A DNA stretch of 64,000 bases from Tanytarsus gracilentus (GCA_038502055.1 JAXRKN010000043.1:124001-188000); one strand, 5' to 3'. Positions 26,201-40,648 are shown, numbered from the stretch's first letter. The notes: a model not told the origin generated them from the letters alone. Made by a program: numbers and translations.

Positions 26201-29200
26201 GTGAATATTTCGCTCATTTTCCTTGCAATTGTTGAGGAAGATAATTTCATGCATCATGCAAGGTAGATTTATCCCAAAAAAATGTCCAGGTAGTGAAAAA
26301 TAAATTATTTACAGGTAATATTAAAATATAAATTTGTGGGAGATTTAAAATTTAATATTTTTGTATTCCCACCACTTTTCTGTTCTGTGACATTATTTTT
26401 ATATTGATCATCATAATAATAATTTTTATTTTTTCACTCCTCGCATGAACTTTTTCACATTTCACCTCATTCAAATTCCATATTTTTTCTTCCATACACA
26501 CATAAAGCTTTATAAGCGGAGTTAAAAAATGAAAAATATGCGATGACATACACTCTTATATTCCACTTAACTTTTTTTTCATTTCTCCTGAACTAAACTT
26601 GGCATCGAATAAAACTTTTTTCATTAAATTTCCTCATCATAGTTTGTTTCGCGAAGATAAGACAATATAATCACTCGAGTGCAAATAATACTTCCTTTCA
26701 ATTTTATTTTACCTGAATGATAATTTATGAAATTAATTCAACTTATAAATTTTTATATCCGCTTCTGCGACACTCTCGACAATTTCAATTCACTAAATTT
26801 ATGTCCCATGCGCATTTGCATGTCAGCGTCAGCTAGAAATCGTGCACTATTTTAAAAAGGTAAAACACAATCGCTCACGAATCACTTCGATTTGATATCA
26901 TGTCATTAAAATAACAACAATTTTAATCAAATGACACTTTACCATTATCAAATAATTCACTTTATTAAAAATAATTTTTTTCCCAGCATAATGAATTAAT
27001 CAAAGCATTAGACATTTAGAAAAATATACGATAGATTATAGAAACAAATTAGCACAGACAGCAAACTCCTACAAAGCGTTAAGAGGCGGGTGTTGTGTGC
27101 GTTGAGAGAGACGGCAAAATTGTTGGCAAATAATGACAATCTAAATGATTATCATTAATTAGCGCCTCTTATTTTATTGCTCAATTAATATTCATCGCCT
27201 TAAAGTTTTATACTTCCGAATCATCAAATTTAAAGATTAGAAGAATCGAAAGATAAATTTACTTAAACTCAAAGCGCTAGGGAGTGACGCATTTTTTCTA
27301 CATAAAATTTCAGTCGCACGCTCGTTTAAGCGTTTAAATTATCTCAATGAGAGTTTTGGTTTTAGTGATAATTTTTTATGGACTAAAAATATTTTCCATT
27401 TTAGCGTAAAAAGTTTTCACTCCTTGGTTAGTTTTACAAATTACTTCATCATGGTTGAAAACTTGAAAATGAGAAATTAATTTGTAATCTCAAAGAGAAA
27501 TATTGATTCTAGATAAAAACTTTCTCCGCCACTTCAAAATTGTTTAAGCTTTTTTAAATTTGTACAAATTTTGTCATAATAATAAAGTCAAAGGCAAGAT
27601 GACACTTTTCGAAAGAGTTTTAATTAAATTTTTTTCGGGATTCTTAAAGTATTCAACTCAGTCTAAAAAGGTAAAAACCACAAGTACTCGTCTCAAGTGT
27701 TATTTGTTTCACTGTCTAAGAACAATAAAGTGCGGTTCATTATAAAATTTTATATGAAGTAAATAAAAGAAATATTGCAACTTTTAAAAAATTATGAATT
27801 TTGATAGGAATAAACGCGTCAGTAAGTGCTGTGGAAAATTAAACAGATTCATTGCGCGTTTAAATTTTCATCGCTCTAAATCAGCAAACTTCTCCCTTTT
27901 CCTCAAACTCTCACTCGAATTTTTTTTGTGTGCAGCACTCCGAAATCACGCCTATAAAATTCTTTTTATGCCTTTTTCGTTACCGAAATATTTCAGTGTG
28001 GTCGAAAAAGAAGCAGAAGCTGCCTTGGTTTAAAAAGCAGACAGGCATAATTGGAAAATCATTTAAAGCGTTAAGTGCCTGGATCGATATTTAAACACAC
28101 ACGCACACCATGCCAAATTCTAATCCTTATTTAATTGACTTATTTAATTTATAGTTCGGCCACAAATACGAAAATGGAGAATATATGGAGAAACAAAGGA
28201 GGTTAAATAGAGCGAAATCGATTAAATGTTACTGATATGGAATTTGAGCGTGATACAAAATATATTATTTACACATTCGCGAATGCTCATGATTGACGAT
28301 GCGTAAACTGTAAAATAATGTTCATATTAAACTTTAAAACTTCAATACTAAAAAACGATATAATTTTAAAGCAATGTAATTAAGCCATCAATTAAATATT
28401 AATTAATATTTTCTCATCGACACACATTTAACATGATTAAAAACTGATTATTTATTCTCGAACCAGGAAAATTGCAATCAGCAATAAAATTCAAAAATCA
28501 AATATTTTCTTTTTTAAGGTAATAAATTAATTTTGAAACTTTTAATTAATTACTTTAAAAATGTATTCCAAGTATTTTTATTGAATCATGAGCAAAAACT
28601 GTTTTTTTACAAAATTTTAACATTTATAATTATCTTACCAAAAAATATCAACAAATCTCACAACAATCTACACTCACACGCACACACACAAACTCAGCTT
28701 ATTCTAAGAAAACTCATTCTCATGCAAAAAAGCAATAACTGCCAAGCTATATTTAAATTAATGAAGAGATTTAAGATTTATTCGTTAAAGTCATGAGCAC
28801 ACACCGCAATATTTCACTCGATCAAGCCGACTCCATTTCGAATTCAAAATTGATTACATAAGATTCAGCCATCAATCAAAATGCCCTCTTGAATGAATTC
28901 ATTCAACGCTCCGTGAGTAAAAATCTTCTGGGTTAAAGGTTAAATCTTTTTCCCTCAAGCACAAATAATAATAATTATAGGGATAACAGAGCACCTGACA
29001 AGGCACAATAACGCGGCTTAATTAATTATTTTAACACCCTTATTTTTGTAACTTCCATTTGCAGTTCCAGAGAAGTTTTTGTACAGCTCAACAAAATCAA
29101 AATAATAAATCATTAAAATTGATTTTCTTTTTTCTATTACCCTTTCAACAACAGAACGAAATAAAGGCATTGTATTAAAGGGATAGAAACTTGATAAATT

Positions 29201-31130
29201 ATAGACATTACCTCGTAACAGTGAATTTAATGACTTGAGAAAGAAAATTTACTCACAACGCAGTGTTGCTTGAAGAGTTAGAGACGAGCATTTTTTAAAT
29301 ACAAAATCTGCAAGAAACATTTGTAAATTTACAATTTGGAATTTATTTTAAGCGAAGGCTTTCACTCCCTGATGCAAAAACACAAAAATCTGCCTTTAAA
29401 AGAGCAATTCAAACATAAAAAAAGCACTTTTGAAAGAAACACAGAAGACAAGAAAGAAAGAAAAAAAGAGGTGTAATTAAGAAACTTTTTCCTTCTGTTG
29501 CTATAAGCTTTTGCCATACTTCAATGTTGTTGGAAACTTTTGCAGCTCTCCAAAATTGCTCACCTGTGCCTTGCGCTGTACAACAATTTTTCATATTACA
29601 TTGATGTATGGTACAAAAAGTTTTTCCATACGATTAATAATGCTTAATGAATGGGACTTTAAAATTACGCATGCTATAAATATTTGCTCATGCTCTACAA
29701 CTTGAACTGCGAGAACTCGAAACTTGTAATCCTCTCGAGGTATTCCATTGTGTCATGACACTCATGAGAGATATTAAAGTAGTGGGTAAATAGTCAGTAG
29801 AGCAGAACTCGCTGAACTTTATCGTGGTGATGATGACAAAAGTGATTTTTCTTTATTATAAAACAACTTCTTTGCGAGAGCTTTTGCGATGCAAGCATAT
29901 CATTTTCAGAGAAAAATAATAACAGAGTACGAGCGCAGCGTGGTAGCCAGATGAAGCAGTGAATGAATGAATGGAAACCGTTTGTCTTTTCTTTGACACC
30001 TCATCATTAATTTAGTTTTTCCACTCGCTCGCACTTCACTGAGCTTTGTGAGGACTTTCTGAGGCACTTTAAGTGATACTTGAAAGTTTTTATCTTTTTT
30101 TAAAGAGGCTCAATGATTTATTATTTTATTCTTGTTAAAACTATGTGAACACTGAACTTATGACATGCAAAAAAGCATTTAACATTACAAAAATATACCT
30201 AAGCTTAAGCTTAACTTTAAAATGTGTCGTAAAAAAATTTAAACAATAAAAATTGATTGAAAAAAGAAATAAATTGCCAAATTTTCGTATAAATTAGCAA
30301 AAAAAACATAAAATGTAAAAATATTCCAATCATGCTTGAGAAGCATCATAATAGACGCCATCGTGGAGGATAAGTTCGGTCGAATTTAAAAATGACGTCA
30401 ACAAAAAATTATTTATGGATGTTGTAAAACTTGCTGTTGTTTTTTTTCACGAGATTTGAAGTTGAAGGAGCACAAAATAAATTATAAACGGAGTACATTT
30501 TGTTGTATATGTTTTAAAACACTCTTCCCCATGTTGGTGTTACAATGATAACGAGTTTTATTGTTTTTACATGCCGCCATTATAACAGAGATTTTACAAT
30601 TTCGCTCTGCGCGCTACGTATGTGATGAGAATTCTTCTTTTTTCACAACTTTAATCGCTTTGAGAAGGTTTGCTACTTTTGTGCTTTATATTTAATGATG
30701 CCTGACTTCAACATTCATGCAGATGTTTCTGCTCATTTTATTATTCATTAGCTTCAGTTAATGCACTTTATTGAAATTAATTATTCATATTCAAATAACT
30801 AGAGCCGGATTTTGTTTTTATTCATTTTTGAAAGTATCCAAAAGCATGAATGGAGAAATTTTAAGATAAAAAACTTTAAATATTCACTTCCTACTCATGT
30901 CATAAAATAATTGGTTTAGTATTAGTATATTATCATTCAAATTTTTTGCAACCCAAGCATAAAAACTTTTTTAACTACTTTAAAACTGTATAAAAATTAT
31001 TTAATTTAAATTTAATAATTCCCCTCATTTACCTCTGATCATTGATAAATATATACGGCTCATAGTTGTTTTATGAGAGATAACAGCGTGCCAGAGTATA
31101 GACGATAAGATAGCTTTAATGACATCAACT
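20241..31130. other. 11 kb with no recognised gene
   Basis: AT-rich; no conserved domain in any frame. It contains a 12-base G homopolymer (23723-23734) and a GTGTCATGACAC palindrome near 29750. Nothing else can be supported. Confidence 0.55.
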
Positions 31131-31145
31131 ACTCATTTTTATATG

Positions 31146-31184
31146 TATACGGATTGCTCTCAATAGAGTACACATTTTTCAGTA
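31146..31184 (+). promoter_or_regulatory. candidate core promoter of the sugar transporter gene
   Basis: TATACGGA at 31146 followed by a TCAGTA initiator at 31179-31184, with the A as candidate +1 (31181). TATA-to-A spacing is about 35 bp, matching the two cuticle genes of this window. It would give a 168-nt 5' UTR containing an upstream ATG at about 31206. Weak evidence. Confidence 0.3.
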
Positions 31185-31348
31185 TCACATTATCGTGCAC
31201 TAAGCATGCCGCAATTTAGTTTTAATCCCGCTTCGTGGTTTTTTATCATCAAATATTCACCAGCATAAGCTTTAGTTTTTGTGGTCATTGAACGCATATA
31301 TGAAAGAAAATTTATCAGTATAGGGTTCAATTGTGATTGCACACAAAA

Positions 31349-33447
31349 ATGATAAAAAATGAGATTGAACTTCTTTCGCTCGCAGAGGAGAAAGTTGCTG
31401 AAAATAACAATTTTAATCCAAAGCTCAGCTTCAAAGACTCTATTCCGCAGATAGTAGCAAGTTGTGCTATTAATTTTGTTGTCATTCAAGCGGGAATCAA
31501 TATGAGCTTTTCATCGATACTCATTCCACAATTGTCCGCACCTGAAAGCGACATCAAAATTAATCTCGATAGCTCTTCAACTGTTGCATCGATAATAACG
31601 ATCTCTATAGCAATGGGTGCGCTCTTTTGTGGTCCTTTGATGGATAAACTCGGTCGAAAGTAAACTTTATTTAAACAGAACATCGATGACATTTAATCTC
31701 TCCTTAATTTTTCCATGCAAATGAATTTAGACGTCTATCGGTAGTAATTTGTCTTCCATTCATGTGTGCCTGGCTGTTGATTGCTCTCTCGAGAAATCTC
31801 TATATGATTTATTTAGCTCGAATACTTTCTGGTTTTTGTGGTGGTGAGTATGTTTTACACTTCGTCGAACACTCTATATAGTCTTTTAGAGAGTCTAGTC
31901 GAGTGTCTTCGAGGGTATTTATTTGGGTAAAAAAATACAATATTTTGTACATGAAAATAAATAGTAATTAAGAAAGGCCATTTTCAATTTTCAAAACCCT
32001 CTAGGCTTAACAACTGTTGCGTTGGTTTATGTTGGCGAAATAGCAAGTGCTGAATATCGAGGAATGCTCCTCTGTCTCAACAGTGTTTTCGTTTCTCTCG
32101 GCATAATTCTAACATATTTCCTAAACATTTACTTTAAATGGCGAACAATTGGCTTCATTTTCTCCACCCTCTCACTTCTCTCTCTATTGATTATTATGCG
32201 ATTGCCAGAGAGTCCAAATTGGATTGTTTCCCTATGCCGAAGGAAGTCAAATAAAAATTCAGACGCTCTGCGTTCATTTCAATGGATCTATAGAAACCCT
32301 CATGTGAGTCAGTTTTTATTAAAATTTTTTTTAAACTTTGATATTTAAATTTTCTCTATCCGATTTGTGCATGCAGATATCTTCATTCTACTATCATAAA
32401 TTAATTGATAATGAAAGATTGAGGCAACTAAATTTACAAGCGGAGTGTAGCAGCAGTAATGTTTTAAATGGAAGTAAAAGTTTGCTGAGAAAAGTTTTGA
32501 CAGAGCCGCAAGTCTACAAGCCATTGATAATTTTACTCTTTTTGTTTTTATTTCAACAAGCAAGCGGTTGCTACATTCTGATATTCTACACGATAAACAT
32601 TTTCCGAAATTTGAGCTTAAACTTCAGCCAAAGCATAAATGAAAATTTGGCGTTAATGTTGCTTGGCGCACTTCGCTTGGTCGTATCTTCAATTACTGCG
32701 GGGTAATGATACCTTTTGGAATTAAGGTGTAAATTTAAGCAAGAGAGTGTTCTCTCTCTTAAGATGCTCTAATTTACCGCTAATATTATTTTTTTCCTCT
32801 CTTTTTTATCATCATCTTCTTGCGCCTTCATCCCTCTCACCTTACTGACTGTATACACTACACTAATGAACACGACACTGCTGTTCCCGTGTGATATCAG
32901 GATGGCAAGAAAATGCCGAAGAAAAGTACTTTTATATATCTCCAGCTTGGGAATGATGATATTCATTTTCGTTGCGGGTTTATTACTCCGTGGCATGAAA
33001 GACACATTTTCGGGCAAAGAAAACTTTTTAAATTCACCAATGGCATCATCAATAGCATCTGTCGAGGACGAAAGACAGATTTATTTGCTCATCATGATTT
33101 TAAGCTACATTGCATTTTCGAGCTTGGGCGTGATGGTGCTTCCCTGGACTATAATCAGTGAACTATTTCCGATCGAGGTAATTTTTTTTAGTCACACAAA
33201 ACTCATTAAAAATAATTTTTTCCAGGTGAAAGGAAAAATTGCTGGCATTATTGTGTTCATCGCGTACACTTTAATGTTTTTTGCTGTGAAAATTTTTCCT
33301 TACTCTCTCAGCATGTATGGTATGGAGGTCATGTTCTATTTTTTCTCCATAAGCAGCTTCATTTTCTGCATTTTTGTACATAATTTTTTACCTGAGACTT
33401 GCGGGAAAAGTTTAAATGACATTCACAACCATTTTGTGAGAAAATGA
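31349..33447 (+). CDS. MFS sugar transporter (SLC2 / Tret1-like)
   Basis: Six exons: 31349-31659, 31731-31843, 32005-32303, 32377-32702, 32901-33177 and 33226-33447. All are GT-AG and in frame; the protein is 515 residues, normal for the family. The ATG has an AAAA context. Family motifs in order: QAGINMSFSSILIPQL in TM1, LMDKLGRKRL after TM2, ARILSGFCGG in TM4, YVGEIASAEYRG, MRLPESPNW before the central loop, FLFQQASGCYILIFYTINIF in TM7, LPWTIISELFPIEVKG in TM10 and the C-terminal LPETCGKSL signature. It should move a hexose or trehalose across the plasma membrane; the substrate is not readable from sequence. Odd: the loop after TM8, normally D-x-x-GRR, reads MARKCRRK here, and VYVGEIA has G where S or P is usual. 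Intron 2 (31844-32004) contains an imperfect hairpin around 31865-31915. Confidence 0.92.
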
Positions 33448-35505
33448 AGGGCGAATTAATGTGCTAGCAGCCATAATTTGACTATGAAAATTCAATTAAA
33501 ACTTTCAATTAAAATAATTGTTCGCACTATAGTGCATTCCTGTTGAAAATTACTTGAAAAAAATTTATTTTAATATAAAATGTAATTAATATTTTTTTTC
33601 AGCTGGCATAAAAGCATTCCAGGGCTTTGTGCTGCAATATTTTATCAAAATAATATAATTTAAAAAATTCATCAATAGTCTTTCATTGTTCAATGATTTT
33701 TATTTGAAAGGACAAAGATGAATCAACAATGAGAGACAAAAAAGGAGATTTCCTTTATTGACCAGAACGTTTCAACATCGAAGCGAATTATCATAAATGG
33801 ACGACATAAAAACTTTTTCTATTCTCATATCAAACTATGTATATATATATACAACCGATTTTCTTGATCGCATGAACTCAGCAAAAAAATATTGTTATCT
33901 CATATAAAAACGAATTTCATTAAATTTTTGCGTCAGCTTTTTACCACAACCTGAACTAATTTCTCTCTCACTTTATATTCTCCTCTATCAAGAGGTATTT
34001 AATCCGCCTGTGAGAATTTTTCTCACCATTCTTAAGCACATTTTAAAATATTATTATTGCATGGTCGTACTGCCATTATGAAAAAAACTTTTTAACTCGC
34101 CCTTTTACTCAACACACACACAAAATTTGCAATCTGGTCATAAAAATTTTCCGTTGTGGTTTTTTCATGTATAAAATTCTCAGTGAGAGAGAAAGTTTTC
34201 ATAAGCACATAACATACACACTCTTGAGTCTCGATGGCTTGGAGGAAAGAAAACTTTCCTTAAAAAATTTGTGGATAAAAAAGAAAGAGCAAAACGAAAA
34301 TGGTCTGTAAAATAAGTGAACTATTATTACTCCCATTTTTTGAGCTCTCCAAGCACGATTTCTTGGTTTTGTTTTAAAAGAGAGAAAAAGCTTTTCGTGC
34401 TGTGTTTGCGCCTCAGGAAAGTTTAAGAAAACCTTCAAATAATTAAACTTTGAAGAAGAGATGACGATGGAATTGTTTTTGAAAGATATTTTAGAAACTT
34501 ATCCAGTAAGTGTTGGTTAACCACACTAAAAGTTGTAATTTTTCTTATTTCAAACATTTTGAACCCACACACCCATTAAAACGAAGTCATATTTAAGGGC
34601 ATGATCTGAATGAATGAAGCCATAAAATAATCTCAAAATTCTATTACTCTTGTCGAACCCTTTTCAATCAATTTTCAAGATTGAGCAACTATCAATTCAA
34701 TGAGGATTGTCTTAAAGTCTGTAATGGAATTGAAATGTATATATTTTATGGTTTTCATTTCATTTAATTCATGCGAGAATTTTTTTGTATTGATCCGTTT
34801 TTTTCTCGGAAGGAAAATTAAATGTGCGCGCTTGATTTTAAAAAATGGAGCGGGGAGAAAATCCTTTGAGAGAAATTGAAAATCTCATCAAGATTAATGT
34901 GTGCCTAAATCGACACGCTGTCTATCTTTTACATGGATATGCAAAAACATGAGAGGCGAAATTTCGGAAACATTTTTTCAGAGCACTCATTAAATCTCAG
35001 TCAGATGCTCATTATAACGAAAAATAAATTTACAAAACCGAAGCAAAATTACCTCAAAATGCTCTCAGCAAAATTTGTGCTGTGTGATGACGTCATTGCT
35101 CTGAATATGAATGATGAAAATTTTAAATGGTAAAAAAGTACAAAACAGTTATGACATTTTAGATTCCGCTCAACTCCCACTCACTTTTTGATATACATGT
35201 GAAATGACTTTTCGTGTGCTTATATTTTAAGTTAAAATTTACTCTGAAAATCACGTGCTTGTGCGTAGGTAAATTTTGACAAATTTAATTTTGTGCACTT
35301 CAAACACAAATATGAAATTTATAGCTGATCAGAGCTTCATGCTCCAGCGTCTAATGTTGAAGGCAAGTACTTAATCCCTTTTCATGACAGAATGACGATG
35401 ATCCGATGCCAATAAATAAAGTGAATTACTTTTGATTTAACGTCTCATTTCTCGTATTATATCGTGCGAGGCATTATCGTAACATGTGAGTGAATGTGAA
35501 AGAAG
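33448..35505. other. no gene seen; transporter 3' flank
   Basis: Contains the transporter 3' UTR (an AATATAAA-type poly(A) signal near 33575 is possible). Otherwise AT-rich and featureless to me. Confidence 0.55.
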
Positions 35506-35507
35506 TA

Positions 35508-37143
35508 GGGTCCCTGTACATAATTTCTTAGTGACCATAATTTCTTAGTAAAATTTCATATTGCGATAACTTTTTGTCTTCAAATCCAAATGCCTAACTT
35601 CAAGGGTTTAATCTGTATGTTTTATCATTCTACACCATTGTCATAAAGGTTCGACAGAATTTTAAGGACGTTAAATGCCATTAAAGCTTTAAATAAGATT
35701 TTCCATACATCGATAGCCTTCGCATATTTCATTGATTTTCTTTAAGAAAATCACTTAATTATTCATGTATTAAATTTTTTTTGTGTCAATTAAATATCAA
35801 GGATTTAAATTATTAGTTTGATGTTCAACCAAAATGGTGCCGTATCCTTAAAAATGACCTTTTAAGTCTGCTCATAATTTCTTAGTTGATTTGCTCATAA
35901 TTTCTTAGTAAATTTTGGTGAAGCAGTCTTTGGAATTTGATAAAAAAAATTACTTGAATTGGTTATAAAAATTATGTTTGGGGTGTGAACATGCTGAAAA
36001 TAATCTGAAAACAAGTATTTTAAGGTATTACTGACAAATATGAAGGAAATTGGGTGTCATAGGCAACAAGCACTGTCTTGGAAGTGGAACTGTCATTTTT
36101 GATAAAGGAACGTGCAATAAGTGCTTATAGACAAGGTTGTGCAAGGTTAAATGAAAATAAAAAAAATTAGTGCTGGAAGTAAGATCCAGCGGAACTAAGA
36201 TCCAGCGCTGGACATGGACATGAGAACCAGTTTAACATAAATTCAGTAATACAAAAAAATCTAGTAAAATAAAATTTTGGGAAGTGGAAGTGCTAAAGGC
36301 GATGCCAGCGGAACTAAGATCCAGTTCTTAGGAAGTTTCAACAGAACTATAAGATTAAAAATTTGCAATTATTAAACGCAATAACTAGGCAGGAACATGA
36401 TCCAAATTAATTATTACTAACTTTAATCACGACTGAATGAGTTGTTCCTGATGGTAAAAATTGATTTCTTAACTGGAAAGGCTTTTTGCCTAACTTAAAC
36501 TTTCATTTTATTTCACCTTTTAATGATTGATGCTTAAAAATGAGATGTTATTTTTATAGGAATTTTCTATCATCTTGCTCGACCTGTTTTCAGCGTGTTG
36601 GACATAAAATTATTGCTACAAGTGTTAATTTATGACAAGAATCACAAGCTTAAAATGGCTTTTAAAATTATGTATCAATTGTGATTAATCTTGTGGTCTT
36701 CTTAAGGCTTTTGATTTAATTTACACATAAAACTGGGATATTTTATGAAGTATCAGCATATATCATGCTGCATGCTGATTTAGCAACTCTGAAATATTTT
36801 TACTTAAAATCTTGATATGTTTTCCAACAATTAAAATATGCATAACATGCCTTTTTGGTTATTGCTTCCAAGTCTAAAATTGATTTAACTTTTTACTAAG
36901 AAATTATGAGCAAATTTACTAAGAAATTATGGACATCAACTAAGAAATTATGAGCAAGATAAAACGCCATTTTTAAGGATGAACGAGGCAACGCAAAATT
37001 TTGGAAAAGGTCTTGAATTAAAGATGAACACATTAGATACGCGAATAAAATATTTTTGTTGAATTTCATCAGTGCCATCAGTAGGAATTTACAGTTTTAA
37101 ATTTAATTTTCACGGTTTACTAAGAAATTATGTACAGGGACCC
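35508..37143. mobile_element. non-autonomous TA-target DNA transposon (Tc1/mariner-like) with 25-bp TIRs
   Basis: The left end (35508-35532, starting GGGTCCCTGTACATAA) and right end (37119-37143) are perfect 25-bp inverted repeats. TA lies immediately outside both ends (35506-35507 and 37144-37145), the target duplication typical of Tc1/mariner-type elements. CATAATTTCTTAGT occurs four times forward (35519, 35536, 35873, 35896) and four times inverted (36895, 36918, 36939, 37119). The inner clusters lie in longer imperfect subterminal inverted repeats that also share tccttaaaaatg. A 20-bp direct repeat (ccagcggaactaagatccag) lies at 36186 and 36305. No ORF of transposase size exists, so it would depend on a transposase encoded elsewhere. 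Confidence 0.88.
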
Positions 37144-37145
37144 TA

Positions 37146-38148
37146 TGTTCGCACAATAAATTTTGCTGGACGATCAATTTGCTGCTTTTTATTGCACATG
37201 TCGATTTTATTTTCATTTTCATAAATCTCGCCTTTTCACTGCAAATGAACGTAATTGTATACATGTGCAATGGTTATCGAAAGCTATATAAATTCATTGT
37301 ATTAAACGGGACTTGTTATAGTGATTACCTTCCGCATGATTTGATTAATGCGAATTTTATTATTAAGCAAGATAATATCGACAGGGGTGTAAGCATGCAA
37401 GACGCGTAAAACAAAAATTTTTTTGAGTGACCTCGAATTTTTTACAAAATTGTAAAATATTAGCAAACCGAAACTTTTTCCATCTTGAGCAGCTTGCAGA
37501 GAGTTTTATTGAATTTTAAGAATGGAAATGTGGTTATTAAAATTCAGCAAATGCTCTCTCTGTGAGCTGGTTGTATTTTCCAAAACGCTCTCCGTGAAAG
37601 ATGTAGTCAAAATGTACATTTACATGGCGAGGAGGAGTTGAGCAGCATATGAGGATTACTTAATTTCAATACAATTGACATTCTGTAAATTTACTCACTC
37701 ACATTTCTTCCGCTCTGTGTACGCTATTTGTGTAGTAATTTCAAGGGCTGGTGGAAAATCTTCTTTCTTTTACCCCCACTTTCATCCTCATTCACTCACT
37801 CACTACTCACAACAATAGTAACCTTAATTGAACATGTATTCGGAATCGATTTGGATAAATGAAGAGAGCGAGAGAAAAAAATAAGTGAAGAATAACAAGA
37901 ATAAAGTTAAGCTTTGTAGCTCTCCATCGCCTTTGGAATAAATATATATGTATAAATGTGAGTGTTCTCCAAAAAGTATCAGAAGAAGCTACAAGAGCGA
38001 ACAATTTTGTCTTATCGCATTTCGTTTCGCATCTTGAATAGCACAATTCCTCTTTTCTGCACTCGCTTTTTTATTCCTTCTCATTTTGTTGTTGTTGTAC
38101 AACTATGTTCGTCCTCGACGTTGATATCAAAATGTTTTTCTTTCCCTT

Positions 38149-38190
<42 letters not shown>

Positions 38191-40640
38191 CACAGAGCTC
38201 ATCTTGTTCAGATCTCATAGAATTATTAAGTCCTTTCAAGCTCTATCGTTTGCAGAGGAAATTGAATAAATGTTTGCTATGCTGTTTTTGAAGGATTCTC
38301 TTCAAAAGTTGACAAGAGATTCGAGCGAAGAATGAGGGGAGGGGTTTTATTGAGCTCCGAAATTAAATTTATAAATTCAATTAATTCAAAGTTGCATGCT
38401 AAAAAATGTCGCTGGGCAGCAAAAAGAAATCAAGTGAAAAGGAAAGAAATAATGGAATTAATTCGAGTATCTTTAGATGATTTCATCTGACAAATATCAA
38501 CATGGAATGGACATAAGCGGCTCGTTAGGTTGTCATCTTTTGTAAACAAGTACAAACCACAATGTCCTCCCCATGGCATCCTTCCGATATTTGATTAAGA
38601 CTTCGAAAGATATTTCTCTCTCTCTTGTTGTTGAATGTCCCTTGTTTGATTCAGTAGCCCGTAAAAAAGAGCGAAAAGAAAATCTCTTGCCATCTTTTAT
38701 CGATAAATATCCTCAGTCAAGAGGAAATCATTGAAAATTAAACTCCATCTTTTCGGCATTGTGTTTCGTTCGTTCGAGAAAGCGTGACGATGATAATATC
38801 ATCAAAAGGATCTTCTTACAATTATGTATGTTTTGGGGAAGAATTTGTCACTTTTTAGCTGTGTTGTGTGAGTCGTGCATCAATCTCATTTGAATTTGAG
38901 GAAAAAATGAGTATTGTTTAAATGAAATGATTTACGATGATATAAAATACGCAATAAAACATTTTACTGGATCCCCATTTTTTGTGTGTGTGCTTCAAGC
39001 CTGAGCGTCATTTTCTCATGCTAGCATTTTAATTCTGAACTCACATAAAAAGTTTCTGGTGCACAGTAAGAGCGAAAAAAAAGTTTACACTCAAACTCAA
39101 AAGTATATGGCTTGGGTGGCGGCGGTAACAACTCTCGGTGTTGAAATTTATGAGGAGAATGGCGAAAAAGGGGTGTTGAGGAAGCACAAAAAAAAGAATG
39201 TGAATGAGAAAAACATTTTACAAAGAGATATAAATGTGAAACAGTGATAAAAACATCACCTAATTTTAACTGTCTTCCCCTCCCTTCCCGTTTTCACTCA
39301 GGGTTCGACATTGAAATGAACATTATATGAAATATTTAGAGCAATCATGTTGTTTAACAAAATATTTTTTTTTACTTAGAAGCTTTTATTGTTTAACATT
39401 AAGATAATTCATAAAAAAAACTTTTAAGTATGTCAATTAAAAAAATTTCAATTCCCGCACCCTTTCTTTATTTGACTAATTTCGTTTATTCCGAAACGAA
39501 AGTCAGCCGCAAAAATGCTCCGCGTGAGATTAATTTTTCACGCAATGAAGATTAAAGAGAAAGATAGCAAGCTCTTTGTCTTTATTAAATTTGCTGCATA
39601 AATAAGTGCCGAGGCGGATGGATGAATATATTAATCGTGTTCGCTCTTTCAGCATCATCAACAAAACTGGTTAACTCTTTAAGAAGAAGAAGTATAAAAT
39701 TCATTCTTGGGTGATGTCGTGGGTGGAGAGACATTCCAGGTGAATTATGCAAAGACGTGAGGTCAGCATAACAATTTTCTTATCAATAGGCTCGAACGCC
39801 TAGAGCATATACATGAAAAAAATTCTTTATAAAAGAAAAAATTTTCGGAGAAAACTTTTGTCTACGAGAATTTATGCCTTTTCTAGACTTGCTTTTAACT
39901 CCTATATAGAGACAAAATTTATGAGTGTAGGAGAGTGCTATAAAAAAACTGTAGAATGTGTATATAATTCTGCATCGTGATGATTATACTTGAAGCTCAA
40001 GTCACTTGATAATATAAGAATTTTTATTACATATTCTCTTACACCCTCATGTATCCGCAAGATCCGCCGTCGCATCCTCTGTATATTTTTTTTGAAAAAT
40101 ATACTACACACATGCTCTGTGATTTTATGTAATGAAAATTTATGCAAACTCTAAGAAAAGATCTACTGTGAATTCAGAGGGGAATGAGCAAAAGGCTTCT
40201 AAAGTGTTTCCATCGAAGTAAATCCTTGCCATACATATAATTGTCTATTAAACACGTTTCATGAGTTTAGAAATTCCGCCCACAATTCACGCTTTTAAAA
40301 GTGCATACTGAATTTCAAGCAGTTCATTTCATCCAGTCTCGCTCTATTACTAACCCTCAAAGTTGCTTATAAGATTTAAAAGAAAAATACAAAATTGAAT
40401 TGAGCTTTAAGTTTATGGCTTTGTTTTGACTCCCTCGACTTCGATAAACTTTTTCGCCTTTCATCTCTCTATATCGATATTTGCCCCTCACAATATCAGC
40501 TTTCTCGTTATACCCCCAATTTCAATTAAGTTGATTATCTTCAGACATTTTATTCTCTTGTAATTTCTTGCTTCAAAGTCAATCTAGATGTGAGATAAGG
40601 GAAGCCCTTGTAACGAAACGAGAGAAAAGTAGTTAATATT
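37146..40640. other. no gene seen
   Basis: AT-rich region between two mobile elements. It contains a CT microsatellite (38155-38181) followed by an AT/AC tract. No conserved coding or RNA gene recognised. Confidence 0.55.
38155..38181. repeat. (CT)n microsatellite
   Basis: An uninterrupted CT dinucleotide run of about 13 units, followed by atatatatacaca. Confidence 0.95.
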
Positions 40641-40648
40641 AATTTATA

